From: Dactylis glomerata
Lineage: Eukaryota; Streptophyta; Magnoliopsida; Poales; Poaceae
Assembly (NCBI GenBank): GCA_007115705.1
Contig: QXEO01000143.1
Location: forward strand, 7,113,434 to 7,177,433
Reading direction: 5' to 3'
DNA: 64,000 nt
Under the pieces are notes generated by a model. That model was not told where the DNA came from, searched no databases, and worked only from the letters and a program-made list of their open reading frames with translations. This document shows positions 34,008-43,827 of this stretch, in pieces. Numbering within the stretch: the first letter of the stretch is position 1; each line of letters starts with the position of its first letter. The translations under genes and the position numbers were made by a program.

Positions 34008-35104
34008 CGCCGCCTCTGCGGGGCAGAAAACACCAGAGAGAGAAAAGCTCTCCGGCAGGCAGAAATCTGCCGGGGAAATTCCTTCCTGGAGAGGGGAGAT
34101 CGTCGCAATTGTCATCATCATCGCACTGGACTTCATCGAGATCATCATCACCATCATCCTCATCACCAACACCTTCATCTACACCATCACCACGCCATCC
34201 CGCTGTAACATCTTGAGTTGAATCTTGTCAAATTCTTAGAGGAAACTTTCCCGGTGTTGATTACTCTTGTGGTTGATGCTATTGAGTGGAACCATTAAAT
34301 TAAGGTTTATGTTCAGATTGTTATTTACCATTATTTCACCTCTGATCATGATCCATATGATGTCTTGTGAGTAGTTCGTTTAGTTCCTGAGGACATGGGA
34401 GAAGTCAAGTTGTTAGTAGTGGAATTATGTTGAGTAATATTTAATGGTTTGATATTTATTTGTTGTGGTGCTATTTCACTAGTGGTGTCATGTGAACGTT
34501 GACTACATGATACTTCACAGTTTATGGGCCTAGTGAGATGCATTGTGTATTGGCTACCAATTGTGGGGTTGCTGGAGTGACAGAAACCTATACCTCCGTT
34601 GGGAAACCATTGCACCAGGGAGCGTAGGATCTTAGAGTTTAAGGCTGTGGTTAGATTTATCTTAATTATTTTCTTGTAGTTGTGGATGCTTGCAAGGGGT
34701 ATAATCACAAGTGTGTATTTATCCTAGTAAGGGTAGTGCGCTAGCACAGGTTCACCCCCATAACACTTATCAAACCAATAAAGATTATTTAGCGGTATGA
34801 AGCGAAAGCACTTGACATAAACTCCCGTGTATCCTCAAGAACGTTTGGTTATCATAAGTTACACAACCGGCTTGTTCTTTGCTCTAGAAAGGATTGGGCC
34901 ACTTGCAACAATTATTATTACTATCTTTTATTTACTCGTACTTTATTTATTTGCACTACCAAATACCCCTGAAAACCCGTTTGCTAGTATTGACAGTGAA
35001 TCCTTGATCAAAACCACTTGTCAACACCTTCTGCTCCTCGTTGGGTTCAACACTCTTATTTATCGAAAGTACTACGATACACCCCCTATACTTGTGGTTC
35101 ATCA
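34008..35104 (+). repeat. 3' LTR of the Athila-type element, last segment
   Basis: Resumes at caccgccgcctctgcgg and matches the 5' LTR from about 8676 to its CA end. Followed by ggccc (35105-35109), the second copy of the target duplication. Confidence 0.9.
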
Positions 35105-35109
35105 GGCCC

Positions 35110-35441
35110 CAGAGCCGGCTCTGGTGACGCTTGAGGACCGGCAGCGCCCCCAACGGGCGCAATAGTGCCACTGACGAGCGCAGCAGCGCCTATCCATCGC
35201 TGAGGCCGACGATCGGATAATGGAAGAGTGGAGGCGCATGTACCCGGAGGATGTAGAGATAGAGCAAGCCTTCTGGTGTGAGAAGAAACCCGGGAGGAAG
35301 AGGTCAAGGGCAAAGAAAAGGTGGAGGATGAGGGCCTGGATAGGAGTGCAGCTTGCCGGTCCCTCGACGCTCGGCAGCGGGTGGATTGACCTCCTCCTTG
35401 CTAGCGAGGAGAGTAGCAACGAGAGTGTCAACGAGGAGTAG
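35110..35441 (+). pseudogene. AP2/ERF-like ORF, 3' part
   Basis: Continues the frame broken at 8153: PEPALVTLEDRQRPQRAQ, two stop codons (near 35162 and 35171), then RLSIAEADDRIMEEWRRMYPEDVEIEQAFW and a basic stretch KKPGRKRSRAKKRW, ending ...SNESVNEE at 35441. This basic and acidic tail follows the AP2-like domain, as in other repeat-borne AP2 ORFs of Triticeae that I recall. The remaining open frame (35220-35441) is the longest intact part. Frame continuity across 27 kb of inserted DNA shows the two halves were one ORF. Confidence 0.6.
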
Positions 35442-35864
35442 TCGAACTAGTATCTTCAGCTTTCATTCTTGTTTGTGCCGATGGAACTAGTTTTGTTTTT
35501 GTATGTTTTCATTTTTGTTTGTGACAATGCAGCATCGAACACTTTATGTGTGTGTCGATGAAGTGTTATATGTATCAAACTCCATATTTGTGTCAATGTA
35601 GTATATAATTTCTAGTGTCGATGATTGCAGTTCATTTGTTTTCAGTTTATTATATGCATTTAATCTAATTTTACATAGACACGTGTAAAAAAGGTGCTTT
35701 TTGGCGCCTTGTTCTAGAGTATGTGAAAAACTGTTGCTGGGTACACCCTACATTTTTAGGCATTTGAAAATGCTGCAGCCGCACCACCACCTAAAAATAC
35801 AAAAAGTGGTGCCCAATAACTAAAAATCTGGTGCTCTATTATTGGGCATCTCTTGAAGATGCTC
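35442..35864 (+). other. 3' tail and right terminus of the Harbinger-like element
   Basis: Non-coding, T-rich at first, then repeated aaaaatctggtgc-like sequence, ending at the right inverted terminus (ttgggcatctcttgaagatgctc). Followed by the TAA target copy. No gene. Confidence 0.6.
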
Positions 35865-36039
35865 TAAGGATGATAATGGATATATAGAGTATAGATAGGT
35901 AAAAAAATACCATATAATACCCATATAGCTTGTGCGTGTATAGCTTTTATCCATACCATTAGCAACGGGTGTAAAACTTAACCTGCACTCATACCATGTG
36001 GTATCCTTACCCTCTAGGTACTTATTGGATAGATCAATA

Positions 36040-36260
36040 CTAACTCCATTCTAATGAATAAGGCTTATATTTTTTTTAAAGACAACTAAAGAAAAAGTTC
36101 CAATCTTTTAGAAAAAAATGTCAACAACTATAATATTATATACATACATATGACCATATAAATTATGTAATGTTAATGTTAATAATTTAAAACTTGATCA
36201 AAATTTACAATGTTTGACATTTTAGAAAAATATAAGCTTTATTTATTGAAACGAAGGTAG
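36040..36260. mobile_element. Stowaway-like MITE (221 bp)
   Basis: Left end ctaactccattctaatgaataaggcttatatttt pairs with the right end (minus: ctaccttcgtttcaataaataaagcttatatttt), flanked by TA at 36038-36039 and 36261-36262. Non-coding and AT-rich. Confidence 0.85.
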
Positions 36261-36395
36261 TAATACACAATAGTTCATGGTCCGTCGTGCCACCACATCA
36301 TCACCGTGTTCTCCTACACTCTACTAGTCTGCCGCCCGCATGTCGTGCTCCTATACTTGACCCCGACTTACCGGGCTTAAGGAACGAATAATGGG

Positions 36396-36875
36396 TTAGA
36401 GCATCTGTAGTAGACACCGGAAAAACTGAAACCCTAAACTCGTACCATAATTTTTTGAAAATGTCCATGACGGAATTTGAAGATCATAGTTCATCCAAAC
36501 TTCATCTGATTCATACATACTCATACAAAAGTACACATAATTCGCCCCACACACTCGAGGATCATCAAACCTTGCCATAATCAACCTGTGGTAGCCGAAG
36601 TGGAACAAGGCGGTGGAGTGGCAAATCACCGTAGCCATCTCCCGCTCCTCCTGGGCCTTGAAGACACGGTTGCGAGTGGCCTCATCGTTGGGGTCCGCCA
36701 CCACCTGGAATTTGCATTTGAACAACGGGATAAACTCCTCGAGCACATCAATCCAGTTGTCTGCATGCACAGATCGCCAATCCCGCCTCCATGAGGCGGG
36801 AGGCGGCACATACTCCATCACAGTGGAAGAAGGCTCTAGTAGCAGGCGTTGGGAAAACATGTTTGTTGGGTTCAT
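36396..36875 (-). CDS. Hypothetical ORF (159 aa) next to a Harbinger-like terminus
   Basis: Open from ATG 36875 (MNPTNMFSQRLLLEPSSTVM) to 36396. The middle is helical and charged (NWIDVLEEFIPLFKCKFQVV, ATRNRVFKAQEEREMATVI). Its end overlaps ttagagcatctgtagtag at about 36396-36415, which has the form of a Harbinger/Tourist terminus next to TTA. No matching second terminus was found. I do not recognise the protein. It may be an accessory ORF or captured fragment of a truncated element, and codon use gives no strong sign of a host gene. Confidence 0.35.
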   Translation of the reverse strand: MNPTNMFSQRLLLEPSSTVMEYVPPPASWRRDWRSVHADNWIDVLEEFIPLFKCKFQVVADPNDEATRNRVFKAQEEREMATVICHSTALFHFGYHRLIMARFDDPRVCGANYVYFCMSMYESDEVWMNYDLQIPSWTFSKNYGTSLGFQFFRCLLQML

Positions 36876-36883
36876 CTGCTCCA

Positions 36884-37015
36884 GTAATTTTAATTTGCTG
36901 ATTCGGCTGAGCTAAAAATGGGCGCATAATTAAAGCGAACAACTTTAAGGAGTAGTACCTATGTGAGTGAAAGCTTTTCCCGGTCAAAATTTTGCATGCA
37001 TGATTTATGACCGTG
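36884..37015 (+). repeat. Direct repeat, copy 1 (partner 38208-38385)
   Basis: tttaatttgctgattcggctgagcta is shared with 38212-38237, and weaker similarity continues for about 130-170 bp (aagcttttcccggtcaaaattttgcatgc versus tagctttctcattcaaaatctggcatgc). The copies are 1.3 kb apart in direct orientation. Between them lie a MITE and unrecognised sequence. No function seen. Confidence 0.6.
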
Positions 37016-37032
37016 GGATGTCTTTTAACATA

Positions 37033-37247
37033 CTCCCTCTGTCCCAGTTTATAGGTCTTGCACGTGTCCCTAGATCATCATTTTGACCAATATAATATAA
37101 ATTATATACTACAAAATATATATCACTGAAAACTTTAAACATTGTACTTTCTAATGATATAATTTTTATATCATAAAATTTAGATTATATTTGTCAAAAT
37201 AACAACTTAGGTATACGTGCAAGACTTATAAACCGGAACGGAGTGAG
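37033..37247. mobile_element. Stowaway MITE (215 bp)
   Basis: Termini ctccctctgtcccagtttataggtcttgcacgt and, inverted, ctcactccgttccggtttataagtcttgcacgt, with TA at 37031-37032 and 37248-37249. Confidence 0.9.
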
Positions 37248-37249
37248 TA

Positions 37250-38207
37250 TTTTATTGCCGGCTACGTACAGCGAGCGCCGCTGTGCTCGATCGATCCACA
37301 TATGGAGCGCCGAGCGCACCTCCAGAAACAGAAGGACGGATGCATTGCTTAATTCGGCTTTCTAAAATAGCAAGCCAGCTCTCAATTTTCTTGACGTCCG
37401 TATTGTTGCCTCACTTTGTTTTCTTGCCAATAGTTGTACTTAGTTTCAAACCAACGTTTTCAAAATTTGCGACCACCAAGTTCATCATTGCTAGCTTCCA
37501 AATGCCAAAAGTCACTCTAACATGTGGGTTCGATTTGTTCTTTGTCATGCCAGATGGAATGATGCTTCATGTCATCCACGCTATGCCACTGACATTCCGG
37601 AGTGTTGTCACCTCTACTAATAGGACATATACACCGGTGTGATAGAAAACTAATTGATTGGTAAGTAAAATCAATAAATAAGCATTTAGTGATCACTTCG
37701 TCTATACCTGCATACAAATAACATACCGGTTTATGCATGAGTGTACAAAAATCCCACTCGAATTGTACTGGTAGTGGCTAGGGGATAAGGTTTGCAAAGG
37801 ATAGTACAGTTGAATGGGTCGGGTGTGAGTGTGTGACCGTCAAGTCAATTCCACAGCAAGATGTTATAAGAATATGAGGCATTGGAAATTTGATTACCAG
37901 CTATTGGCAATACACTTGCACCGTTGATTCCACCAAACTCGATGCAGTTTCAGCGGATACCGCGTCCCTGCTATGGAGTATATACTTCATCGGAGCCAGT
38001 GGCGGAGCTAGAATCAAAATCTAGGTGTGGCATACGGAACAGTAATTATGTAAAATTAACTAATGTATACACAAGACACATGTATATTATGAAGAATATA
38101 TAATTTTAGGTGTGGCGTAAGCCAGACCTTGCCAGATTGCTAGCTCCGATAGCAATGTCGCATGTCGCGTCAGGAAAAGATATATATCCATTGGGTTGGT
38201 TTGCTAC
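37250..38207. other. No supported gene; possible hAT-type fragment at 37990-38155
   Basis: The frame at 37283-37642 (119 codons) has no recognised domain. At about 37997-38150, cagtggcggagctagaat and, downstream, gctagctccg form imperfect inverted ends with aggtgtggc repeated inside. Sequences of this form are common non-autonomous TIR elements in grasses. The right end is decayed and no target duplication was found. Confidence 0.35.
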
Positions 38208-38669
38208 CATAAGTTTAATTTGCTGATTCGGCTGAGCTACAAAATGGGCCCATCAAGTGGACAAAGTGTGTTTAAATCTTCCGCTCACGCGATGCTTATC
38301 TAAGCAAGCAAATTCTACTTGTGACTTCGCGATAGCTTTCTCATTCAAAATCTGGCATGCTTTACCCCAAATTGGAATCATGTATGTCTTTCTACATACG
38401 GATTTGCTATTTCTCAGAGAAATAACTTATTGCTCAGTAGACTCCTAAACCATTAGATTTATATTATAATTCGTGCAATTGAGTTGCAAGTTAAGTTAGA
38501 CGGCGCTGAGGCCCGCCGCGGCTGACCCGACTGCTACTCTAGCCCGACGGCCTACCTGAGCCGTCGGCTGGAAGCAAGGCCGGTCCATACATATTGGGGC
38601 CCTGGGGCAAAACAACAACTTAGCGCCCTCAACATAATTCGTAACTTAGGGCTCATACCACAATTAGTA

Positions 38670-38897
38670 CTCCCTCCGGATCGGTTTAACAGGCACATAC
38701 TTATTTTAAAAATAACTTTAGACTTTAATTTTGGTCAAAAAATATGTATAATATTTTATTAAAATTATACCGTTGGATTCATCTTGAAAAGAACGTTCCA
38801 ATGATTTATTTTTTGTGACATATAATTCATATTTTGGTGATCAAAATTAATAGTCAAAGTTGTTTTAAAATGTGTGCATGCTTGTTAATATGAGGGG
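38670..38897. mobile_element. Stowaway MITE (228 bp) inside the hAT-like element
   Basis: Starts ctccctccggatcggtttaacaggca. The inverted right end is decayed (cccctcatattaacaagcatgc). TA at 38668-38669 and 38898-38899. Directly adjoining it, 38900-38989 has ends tctccgattagaaaaggttgt and, inverted, ctctctctgatcggaaatggttgt with TA at 38990, possibly a second small MITE sharing the TA. Confidence 0.65.
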
Positions 38898-39650
38898 TAT
38901 CTCCGATTAGAAAAGGTTGTATGTGAGCTAGTATAACTTTATACGCAGTTATATTAAATCATCCGACAACCATTTCCGATCAGAGAGAGTATATAATTAT
39001 ATACAACTTATATGATGGGTAAGGAACTAAAGCGTTAAGTCAAACCTTTTCAGATTTGACTGATATATTATGGAACCATGTTTTCAAACGGGTCGGCTTG
39101 TCAAACCTGATAATTTTAAATTGAGACAAAAGCTAAACATACACATATTTAAATACTCAGGGAGTATATTTGAAGGATTCCGGATGTCAACAGTTGGCTC
39201 TAAAACAAGAACAAGAGAAATCTGTAGAACTTGAACTGAATAATCTATCGATAATCTCCAAAATAATTGAGAAAGTTAGGTGCAGATCTTAAAGCCATGC
39301 TAAAAAGATACAGTTCTAGGATGAATTCCTTTGAACCAGAGTTGTGCTATACTACTACCTGACATGTAACGAGAGAGATAGGATAATTGGGGAAAACGAT
39401 TGGGAATCATTGTAATTATTGGCACTATTTTTTCACAATTAGTGGAGGTCTTGACTTTGGAAGGAAGCGGAGCGAAGCCAAAAAGAATGAATCTGTTCGC
39501 ATTTCCTAGTAGCAACCGTGCATACAAACTGTACAGGTGTTCTGGGTCTGTCCAAGTTCCAAGGTAGGCTATTCTTTTTGTATTTTTTGGAAGCTGCTTT
39601 TTTCTTGAAAGCAATATTGAATTACAGAATTACACTCCCGCATATGCATA

Positions 39651-39694
39651 GACGTACGCGGGGGTCTGTCAAAAAAAAAAGACGTACGCGGGGG
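39651..39694 (+). mobile_element. Minimal retroposon footprint: 16-bp insert in a 14-bp duplication
   Basis: gacgtacgcggggg occurs at 39651-39664 and again at 39681-39694. Between them is only tctgtc followed by ten A residues. This is what an extremely 5'-truncated LINE/SINE insertion would leave. Replication slippage is the alternative. Confidence 0.5.
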
Positions 39695-39763
39695 CCCCTT
39701 CAGCTGGGAGGCCCAGGGTGGTCGCCCCTCTGCCCCCCGTTATGGGCCGGCCCTGGCTGAAAG

Positions 39764-40437
39764 GCTGATCCGACGGCCGGTTCTTGGCCCGACGACCGGG
39801 TGTGCTGGGCGATTCCTATGCTTTGATCAGGTCGGAGCGTGCACCGCTCCGCACACCCCTTTGGTCAGCCCGTTAGCGCGAATTTTAAAGCAATTAGAGT
39901 AACCAGATTAGAGCAACCGGCGGAGGACAGGAGGAGGGGCGGCGCCGGCGAGTCAGCAGCGCCGGCGAGTCAGCGGCGCCACGAAGCCGCCGACGCCGCG
40001 GCTGGCCACGGTGGAGGTGGCGGAGCAAGCTCTGGAACTTAGGGTGAGGGGTGCTGGGATCTTAGGGTTGGGGGTGGGGGCTCACTGGCGATTAAGATAG
40101 AGGCTGCCGGAAGGGGGAGAATCGAAGGAACTCCGGGGGTGGGTAGTTGGCTGGCGTCGAAGACGGAGAAGAGTAGTTCGCTAGTGTGGCGGCCAGCGGT
40201 GGTGGAGAACGAGCAGTTCTCTGGCGGTGGCCGTCGTCTCAAGGAAGAAGAAGAGGGAAGAAGAAATTGGGCCAGGCCCACCGCATCGCATAGTCCTAAA
40301 AGGGTGTGCGGTCTCGCGTCGGTATCGACCAGGGTGGAGGACAGGAGGACCCGTGTGCTGGCACGACGTCTGGGGTGAACCTTAGTCATCGCTCTATGTG
40401 ATGACTTTCAGGTTTACGCCCACGTTGTAATTTTAAC
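39764..40437. other. GC-rich stretch without a supported gene
   Basis: Continues sequence interrupted by the hAT-like element, with a 'gatccgacggcc' motif that recurs near 41140-41165. Contains ggcgccggcgagtcagcagc-type repeats at about 39938-39980. The minus frame 40389-40039 (116 codons) and plus frame 40139-40378 are low-complexity and unrecognised. Confidence 0.4.
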
Positions 40438-41025
40438 GGGCCGGCCAACTATCATCCGAGGCGTTCGGTTTTTTCTAGTTTTGGGAAGTTTCTAGAACCT
40501 TCCATCTGGTTTAATTTGGTTTTCATTGTTGGTTATCGGTTTTCGTTTTCTTTTGTTTTCTGTGGTGTTTTAGATCCGGTTTTCTGAATTTTTTCTATTT
40601 CTTTTTTCTTTTCTTTCTCTGTTCTTTTTTCTTTTCTTTTCTTTTTTAAAATTTTGGAAAATTGAAAATTCAGAACAATTTAAATTTTGAACATACTTTA
40701 ATTTGAACAGATTTTTGGGTTTGAACAGTTTTAAATTTGTATAGAATTTCAAATTTGAACAAATTCAAATTTTTTCAGTTTTTAATTTGAATAGATTCGA
40801 ATTTGAATAGTTTTTAATTTGAACATATTCGGATTTGAACAGTTTTTAATTTGAACAGATTCGGATTTGAACAGTTTTTAATTTGCACAGATTTTAAATT
40901 TGAACCATTTTTGAATTGCAACAAAGTTTTCAAAAAAAAGAAAGAACTAGTGACTGCGAACAAAAATACAAACCAGCGATACACGAGCGATCTAGAAATC
41001 GGAGTACATGGGCCGGCCCACCGAT
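40438..41025. mobile_element. AT-rich element with gggccggcc termini, possibly Mutator-like
   Basis: Left gggccggccaactat and right (minus) gggccggcccatgtac form short inverted ends. The interior is a TTTTCTTTT-rich tract followed by a degenerate tandem array. No ORF. No clear 9-bp target duplication, so the class is uncertain. Confidence 0.4.
40683..40925. repeat. Degenerate tandem repeat, unit about 32 bp
   Basis: Successive variants of tttgaacagtttttaatttgaacagattcgga (half-unit about 16 bp), roughly seven to eight units, decaying towards both ends. Confidence 0.75.
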
Positions 41026-41387
41026 AACCGCCTTTAGGCGTCAGCTCAGGAACGGACACCGCGAGCGTTGACTAGGGGCTCCCAACGTCTGGGTACGCCA
41101 ACGACGCTACCCCAATGGCTGCTATTGGGTTAGACTGATCCGACGGCCCTTGATACCTGATCCGACGGCCGACGGCCGGCGGCCGTCGGTGTGGCAGGTT
41201 ACCTGCTGTAGTGCATGGGAGCACCCCATGGACACGTCGTGCTCGTGCAAGAGGCAGCGTGCGGGAGCTCCCCACACCTCTGCAACGACGCAGTTTTGGC
41301 GCGGACCTCTGCTCGTGACCTCCGTAATCCGTCCTAGATGGTGAACCAGTACCGACCGTATTAGCTGGAGACATTCTTGCTCGTTGT
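41026..41387. other. No supported gene; short palindrome near 41160
   Basis: Contains gacggccgacggccggcggccgtcgg at about 41164-41190, a GC palindrome-like cluster. The minus frame 41460-41122 is unrecognised and overlaps the start of the large inverted repeat. Confidence 0.4.
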
Positions 41388-43437
41388 CATCGAACATGTC
41401 AAAGAAGCACTCGAGAGAAGGAGACACACAAACGACACTCGGCAAGATGTGCCAACGCACTAGGGGTTAGTTGGTTGAAGCAGCCAAAGTACATGGAAGA
41501 CACTTGAGACCCGAGTGCGTGATTTAGGCTAAAAGGCAGAGATGATGTCGTCTCTCATCAGGACCTACACAATATGTATGTGCCTATTTTATAGAGAGTT
41601 AAACTCAGATTTGAATAATGTAAACATATAAGATGTAATCATTTCCTTTAATGGGAAGTCAAGAAGCCTCATTTAAATGTGAGATGTAGACCGATTGATC
41701 TGTCCAACTCAGTCGACCAAATTAATAAAATACATTTACATCTCATATACCCTCGTGTTGCTTCTCGTTTATCAGTGTTCTTTATTTGTCAAACATCTAA
41801 TTACGATTGGTTTAGGGGCGAGGGAATCAACCTAGGTGAGCAAATAGTTGTCGCGAGCCTTGACGGAGTCCCTTCCCAGCGATTGGGGTTTTGGTTTCGG
41901 AAAGCATCACACAGATTGTCTTGCATATTGTGCTTCTAGGAGGCCTCCCTCACTAATATTATCTTGCCCATAAAAGTCGGCATGAGGGTACACGGAGACG
42001 TTCTGTTGGCGAACACCGTTGTGATACATTCTTTGATAGTTATACATCATAAGATCCACTAGAATAAAAGTGCTCATCTACCATGATTGGCTCCACCGAT
42101 CGTTACCGAATTCTAACACAATTTAAGTCGGTTTCGTGGTAGATGGAAAAACTTTTCTCTCTCGTTTCGGAGGCCCTTTACTACCACCGGTTTGAGAAAA
42201 ATGTGGTAGATGGTCATCCGGTGCATATTAGATGTCGATTTTCCAATGTTGCGTTCGATTTTTGACCATGGTCAAGTTTTCAACATTGTGGGGCCGTGAT
42301 GTTAGTGTATCTAGTGGATTTATTCGTTTCCTTCTAGCGACCTAGCTCACGTTGCTCGATGCAGCCATCTATGGTCTAGCTTGTAGGTCCCTGATGTCAG
42401 CCTCTCCATCTGATTATCTGTTTCACATGATTGTTGGCTACTTGACATTTTTTTTTGAAATCGCTCACCTTGATAACGTTCAAGGATGTTGCTGACGGGT
42501 GGGTCCTTGATGTTAGCCTCCCTGAACAAGAAACACATGCTATGTTGGATTTTTTGTTCCACGTGATTTTTTGTCCATGTGCCAAAATTTTAGCAGGCCG
42601 CATGTCGGTACCTTCAGCGGGTCAAAACTATTATATGTTATGTTGGGCTCAAAGATGGGCCAATCCTTTGAGTCCCAGCAGGCCTTAGGTGGGCTCGACT
42701 ACAAAAATTAGCAGGCCTTATATGGGAAGTTCTCGAAGAACTACATACCTTAGATGTGCCGGATCTTAGCAACATTAGGTGGGCCGGCCTGCTTAAACTT
42801 TAGCAGGCCTTGAGTGGGCCTACCATCTACCAATACTACTATGGCAAAAAAATATGACGACGTGATCAACCATTTAACGATGGTTGTCACGTATCTGTTA
42901 GGACGACGTCACTAATAATTTGATAATTCAGCAAAACCCATCTACCACGAAACATATTTTCCTGGTTGAAGGCTCACATCCACCACGGTTTCTGAAAAAC
43001 TATGGCAGATAGATCTGTAACACTCCATAGGCCACGGTAGGAGAATCGTGGTTGAAGACTTATTAACCACGAAAAAGAACCCTTTTACCATGATTTTTTA
43101 CTGTTGTAGATGGGTACTTTGCTTCTAGTGATCCTTTTTTTGTGGTGAACATCATATGTTCTTAACGCGTGAAGACATGACAAGCAAAATTTTAAGACTA
43201 ATGTACAACATCAAAATTGGGTTTCTACGCTAGGTGTGGACATCATCTATCCTTGTTTTACCTTCGGAAAAACCATGTGAACTATCCGCGTGAAAATCGA
43301 CTAGGTTTTCATAGATATGGGGTATTTTTTTGTAGTATTTGCATGCTTGGGTGATATTGTGACACTAAATTTTATAACTCGTGGGGTGGTCGCGCATCAA
43401 TTGACATGATTCAAGCCTATAAATATTGTGAGAAGAT
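41388..43437 (-). repeat. Left arm of a large palindrome
   Basis: On minus this matches 43828-45025 end to end, ignoring the CACTA element at 42057-43130. 41388-42056 pairs with about 44140-45025 and 43134-43437 with 43828-44115. Arm length without insertions is about 0.99 kb. The same sequence in single orientation is found at 2813-3240 and 4990-5290. Confidence 0.8.
42057..43130. mobile_element. Small non-autonomous CACTA element (TSD atc)
   Basis: Starts cactagaataaaagt and ends actttgcttctagtg, with atc at 42054-42056 and 43131-43133. Subterminal copies of a ctaccacg/cgtggtag motif occur in both orientations. No transposase. The right palindrome arm has the empty site near 44125. Confidence 0.9.
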
Positions 43438-43827
43438 TGCATCAAGCTTGCATCAATCACTCACATAGTGCAATAGTGATCTTATTGCAAGGGCATGTCA
43501 AAGAAGTGTATTCTATATTATAATCAAATTTCTAAATACTATGGAGCAAAATTTATATCCAAGCCCATTCTGGTACTTTGCCATGAGTGTGATGGGAGAA
43601 AAAGATCTTAGCAATGGGTAAAATTGCCACCATTACTCCAAATGGCATTCCTCATCTGGCCAGTTACTGCAGGATAGGAAACTTGAGGAAAGCTACATTG
43701 GATGCCATCGTCATAGTACACCAGCTTCATTTTCTTATGCATCCTATTTCCAATGGACAATCCTTAGACCGCCCCTTAACCATGACTCTCATCCTTTAGC
43801 CCACCATGTCAACCTCTTCTCACAATA
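43438..43827. other. Spacer of the palindrome
   Basis: 390 bp unpaired centre, homologous to about 4600-4985. The frame at 43614-43799 is unrecognised. No gene supported. Confidence 0.6.

Larger units (their letters stand above)
8154..35104 (+). mobile_element. Athila-type Ty3/gypsy LTR retrotransposon (TSD ggccc)
   Basis: The 5' LTR spans 8154-9775. The 3' LTR begins at 18698 and, after two nested insertions, ends at 35104. The five bases ggccc precede 8154 (8149-8153) and follow 35104 (35105-35109). Without nested elements the unit is about 10.4 kb. The order is LTR, tRNA-Asp-type primer site, gag, protease, RT, RNase H, integrase, a separate coiled-coil ORF, long non-coding 3' region, polypurine tract, LTR. 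Integrase after RNase H marks Ty3/gypsy; gag character and gene order suggest the Athila group. Pol is broken, so the copy is inactive by itself. In the first 300 bp the two LTRs differ at roughly 5% of sites by eye. Confidence 0.9.
6778..35864. mobile_element. Harbinger-like TIR element, massively expanded by insertions
   Basis: The left end TATCATCTCCAATAGATGGCC mirrors the right end, which on minus reads GAGCATCTTCAAGAGATGCCC. Both ends are flanked by TAA (6775-6777 and 35865-35867), the target preference of PIF/Harbinger and Tourist elements. Subtracting the nested insertions leaves about 1.4 kb of original element. That remainder carries a decayed AP2/ERF-like ORF and a non-coding tail. 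No transposase is visible, so it would be non-autonomous. The pairing of ends 29 kb apart is inference, strongly supported by the AP2-like frame continuing across the inserted retrotransposon. Confidence 0.65.
38575..39755. mobile_element. hAT-like non-autonomous element (8-bp TSD)
   Basis: Ends caaggccggtccat and, inverted, cagggccggcccat, flanked by gctggaag (38567-38574) and gctgaaag (39756-39763), an 8-bp duplication with one change, as expected for hAT elements. No transposase is recognised; the 104-codon frame at 39300-39614 (minus) is unassigned. It contains one or two Stowaway MITEs. Confidence 0.7.

Noticed and set aside
40139..40389. Overlapping plus and minus ORFs (79 and 116 codons) in GC-rich DNA.
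   Set aside because: Low-complexity Ser/Pro/Arg composition, no domain, no splice or promoter signals; expected by chance at this GC content.
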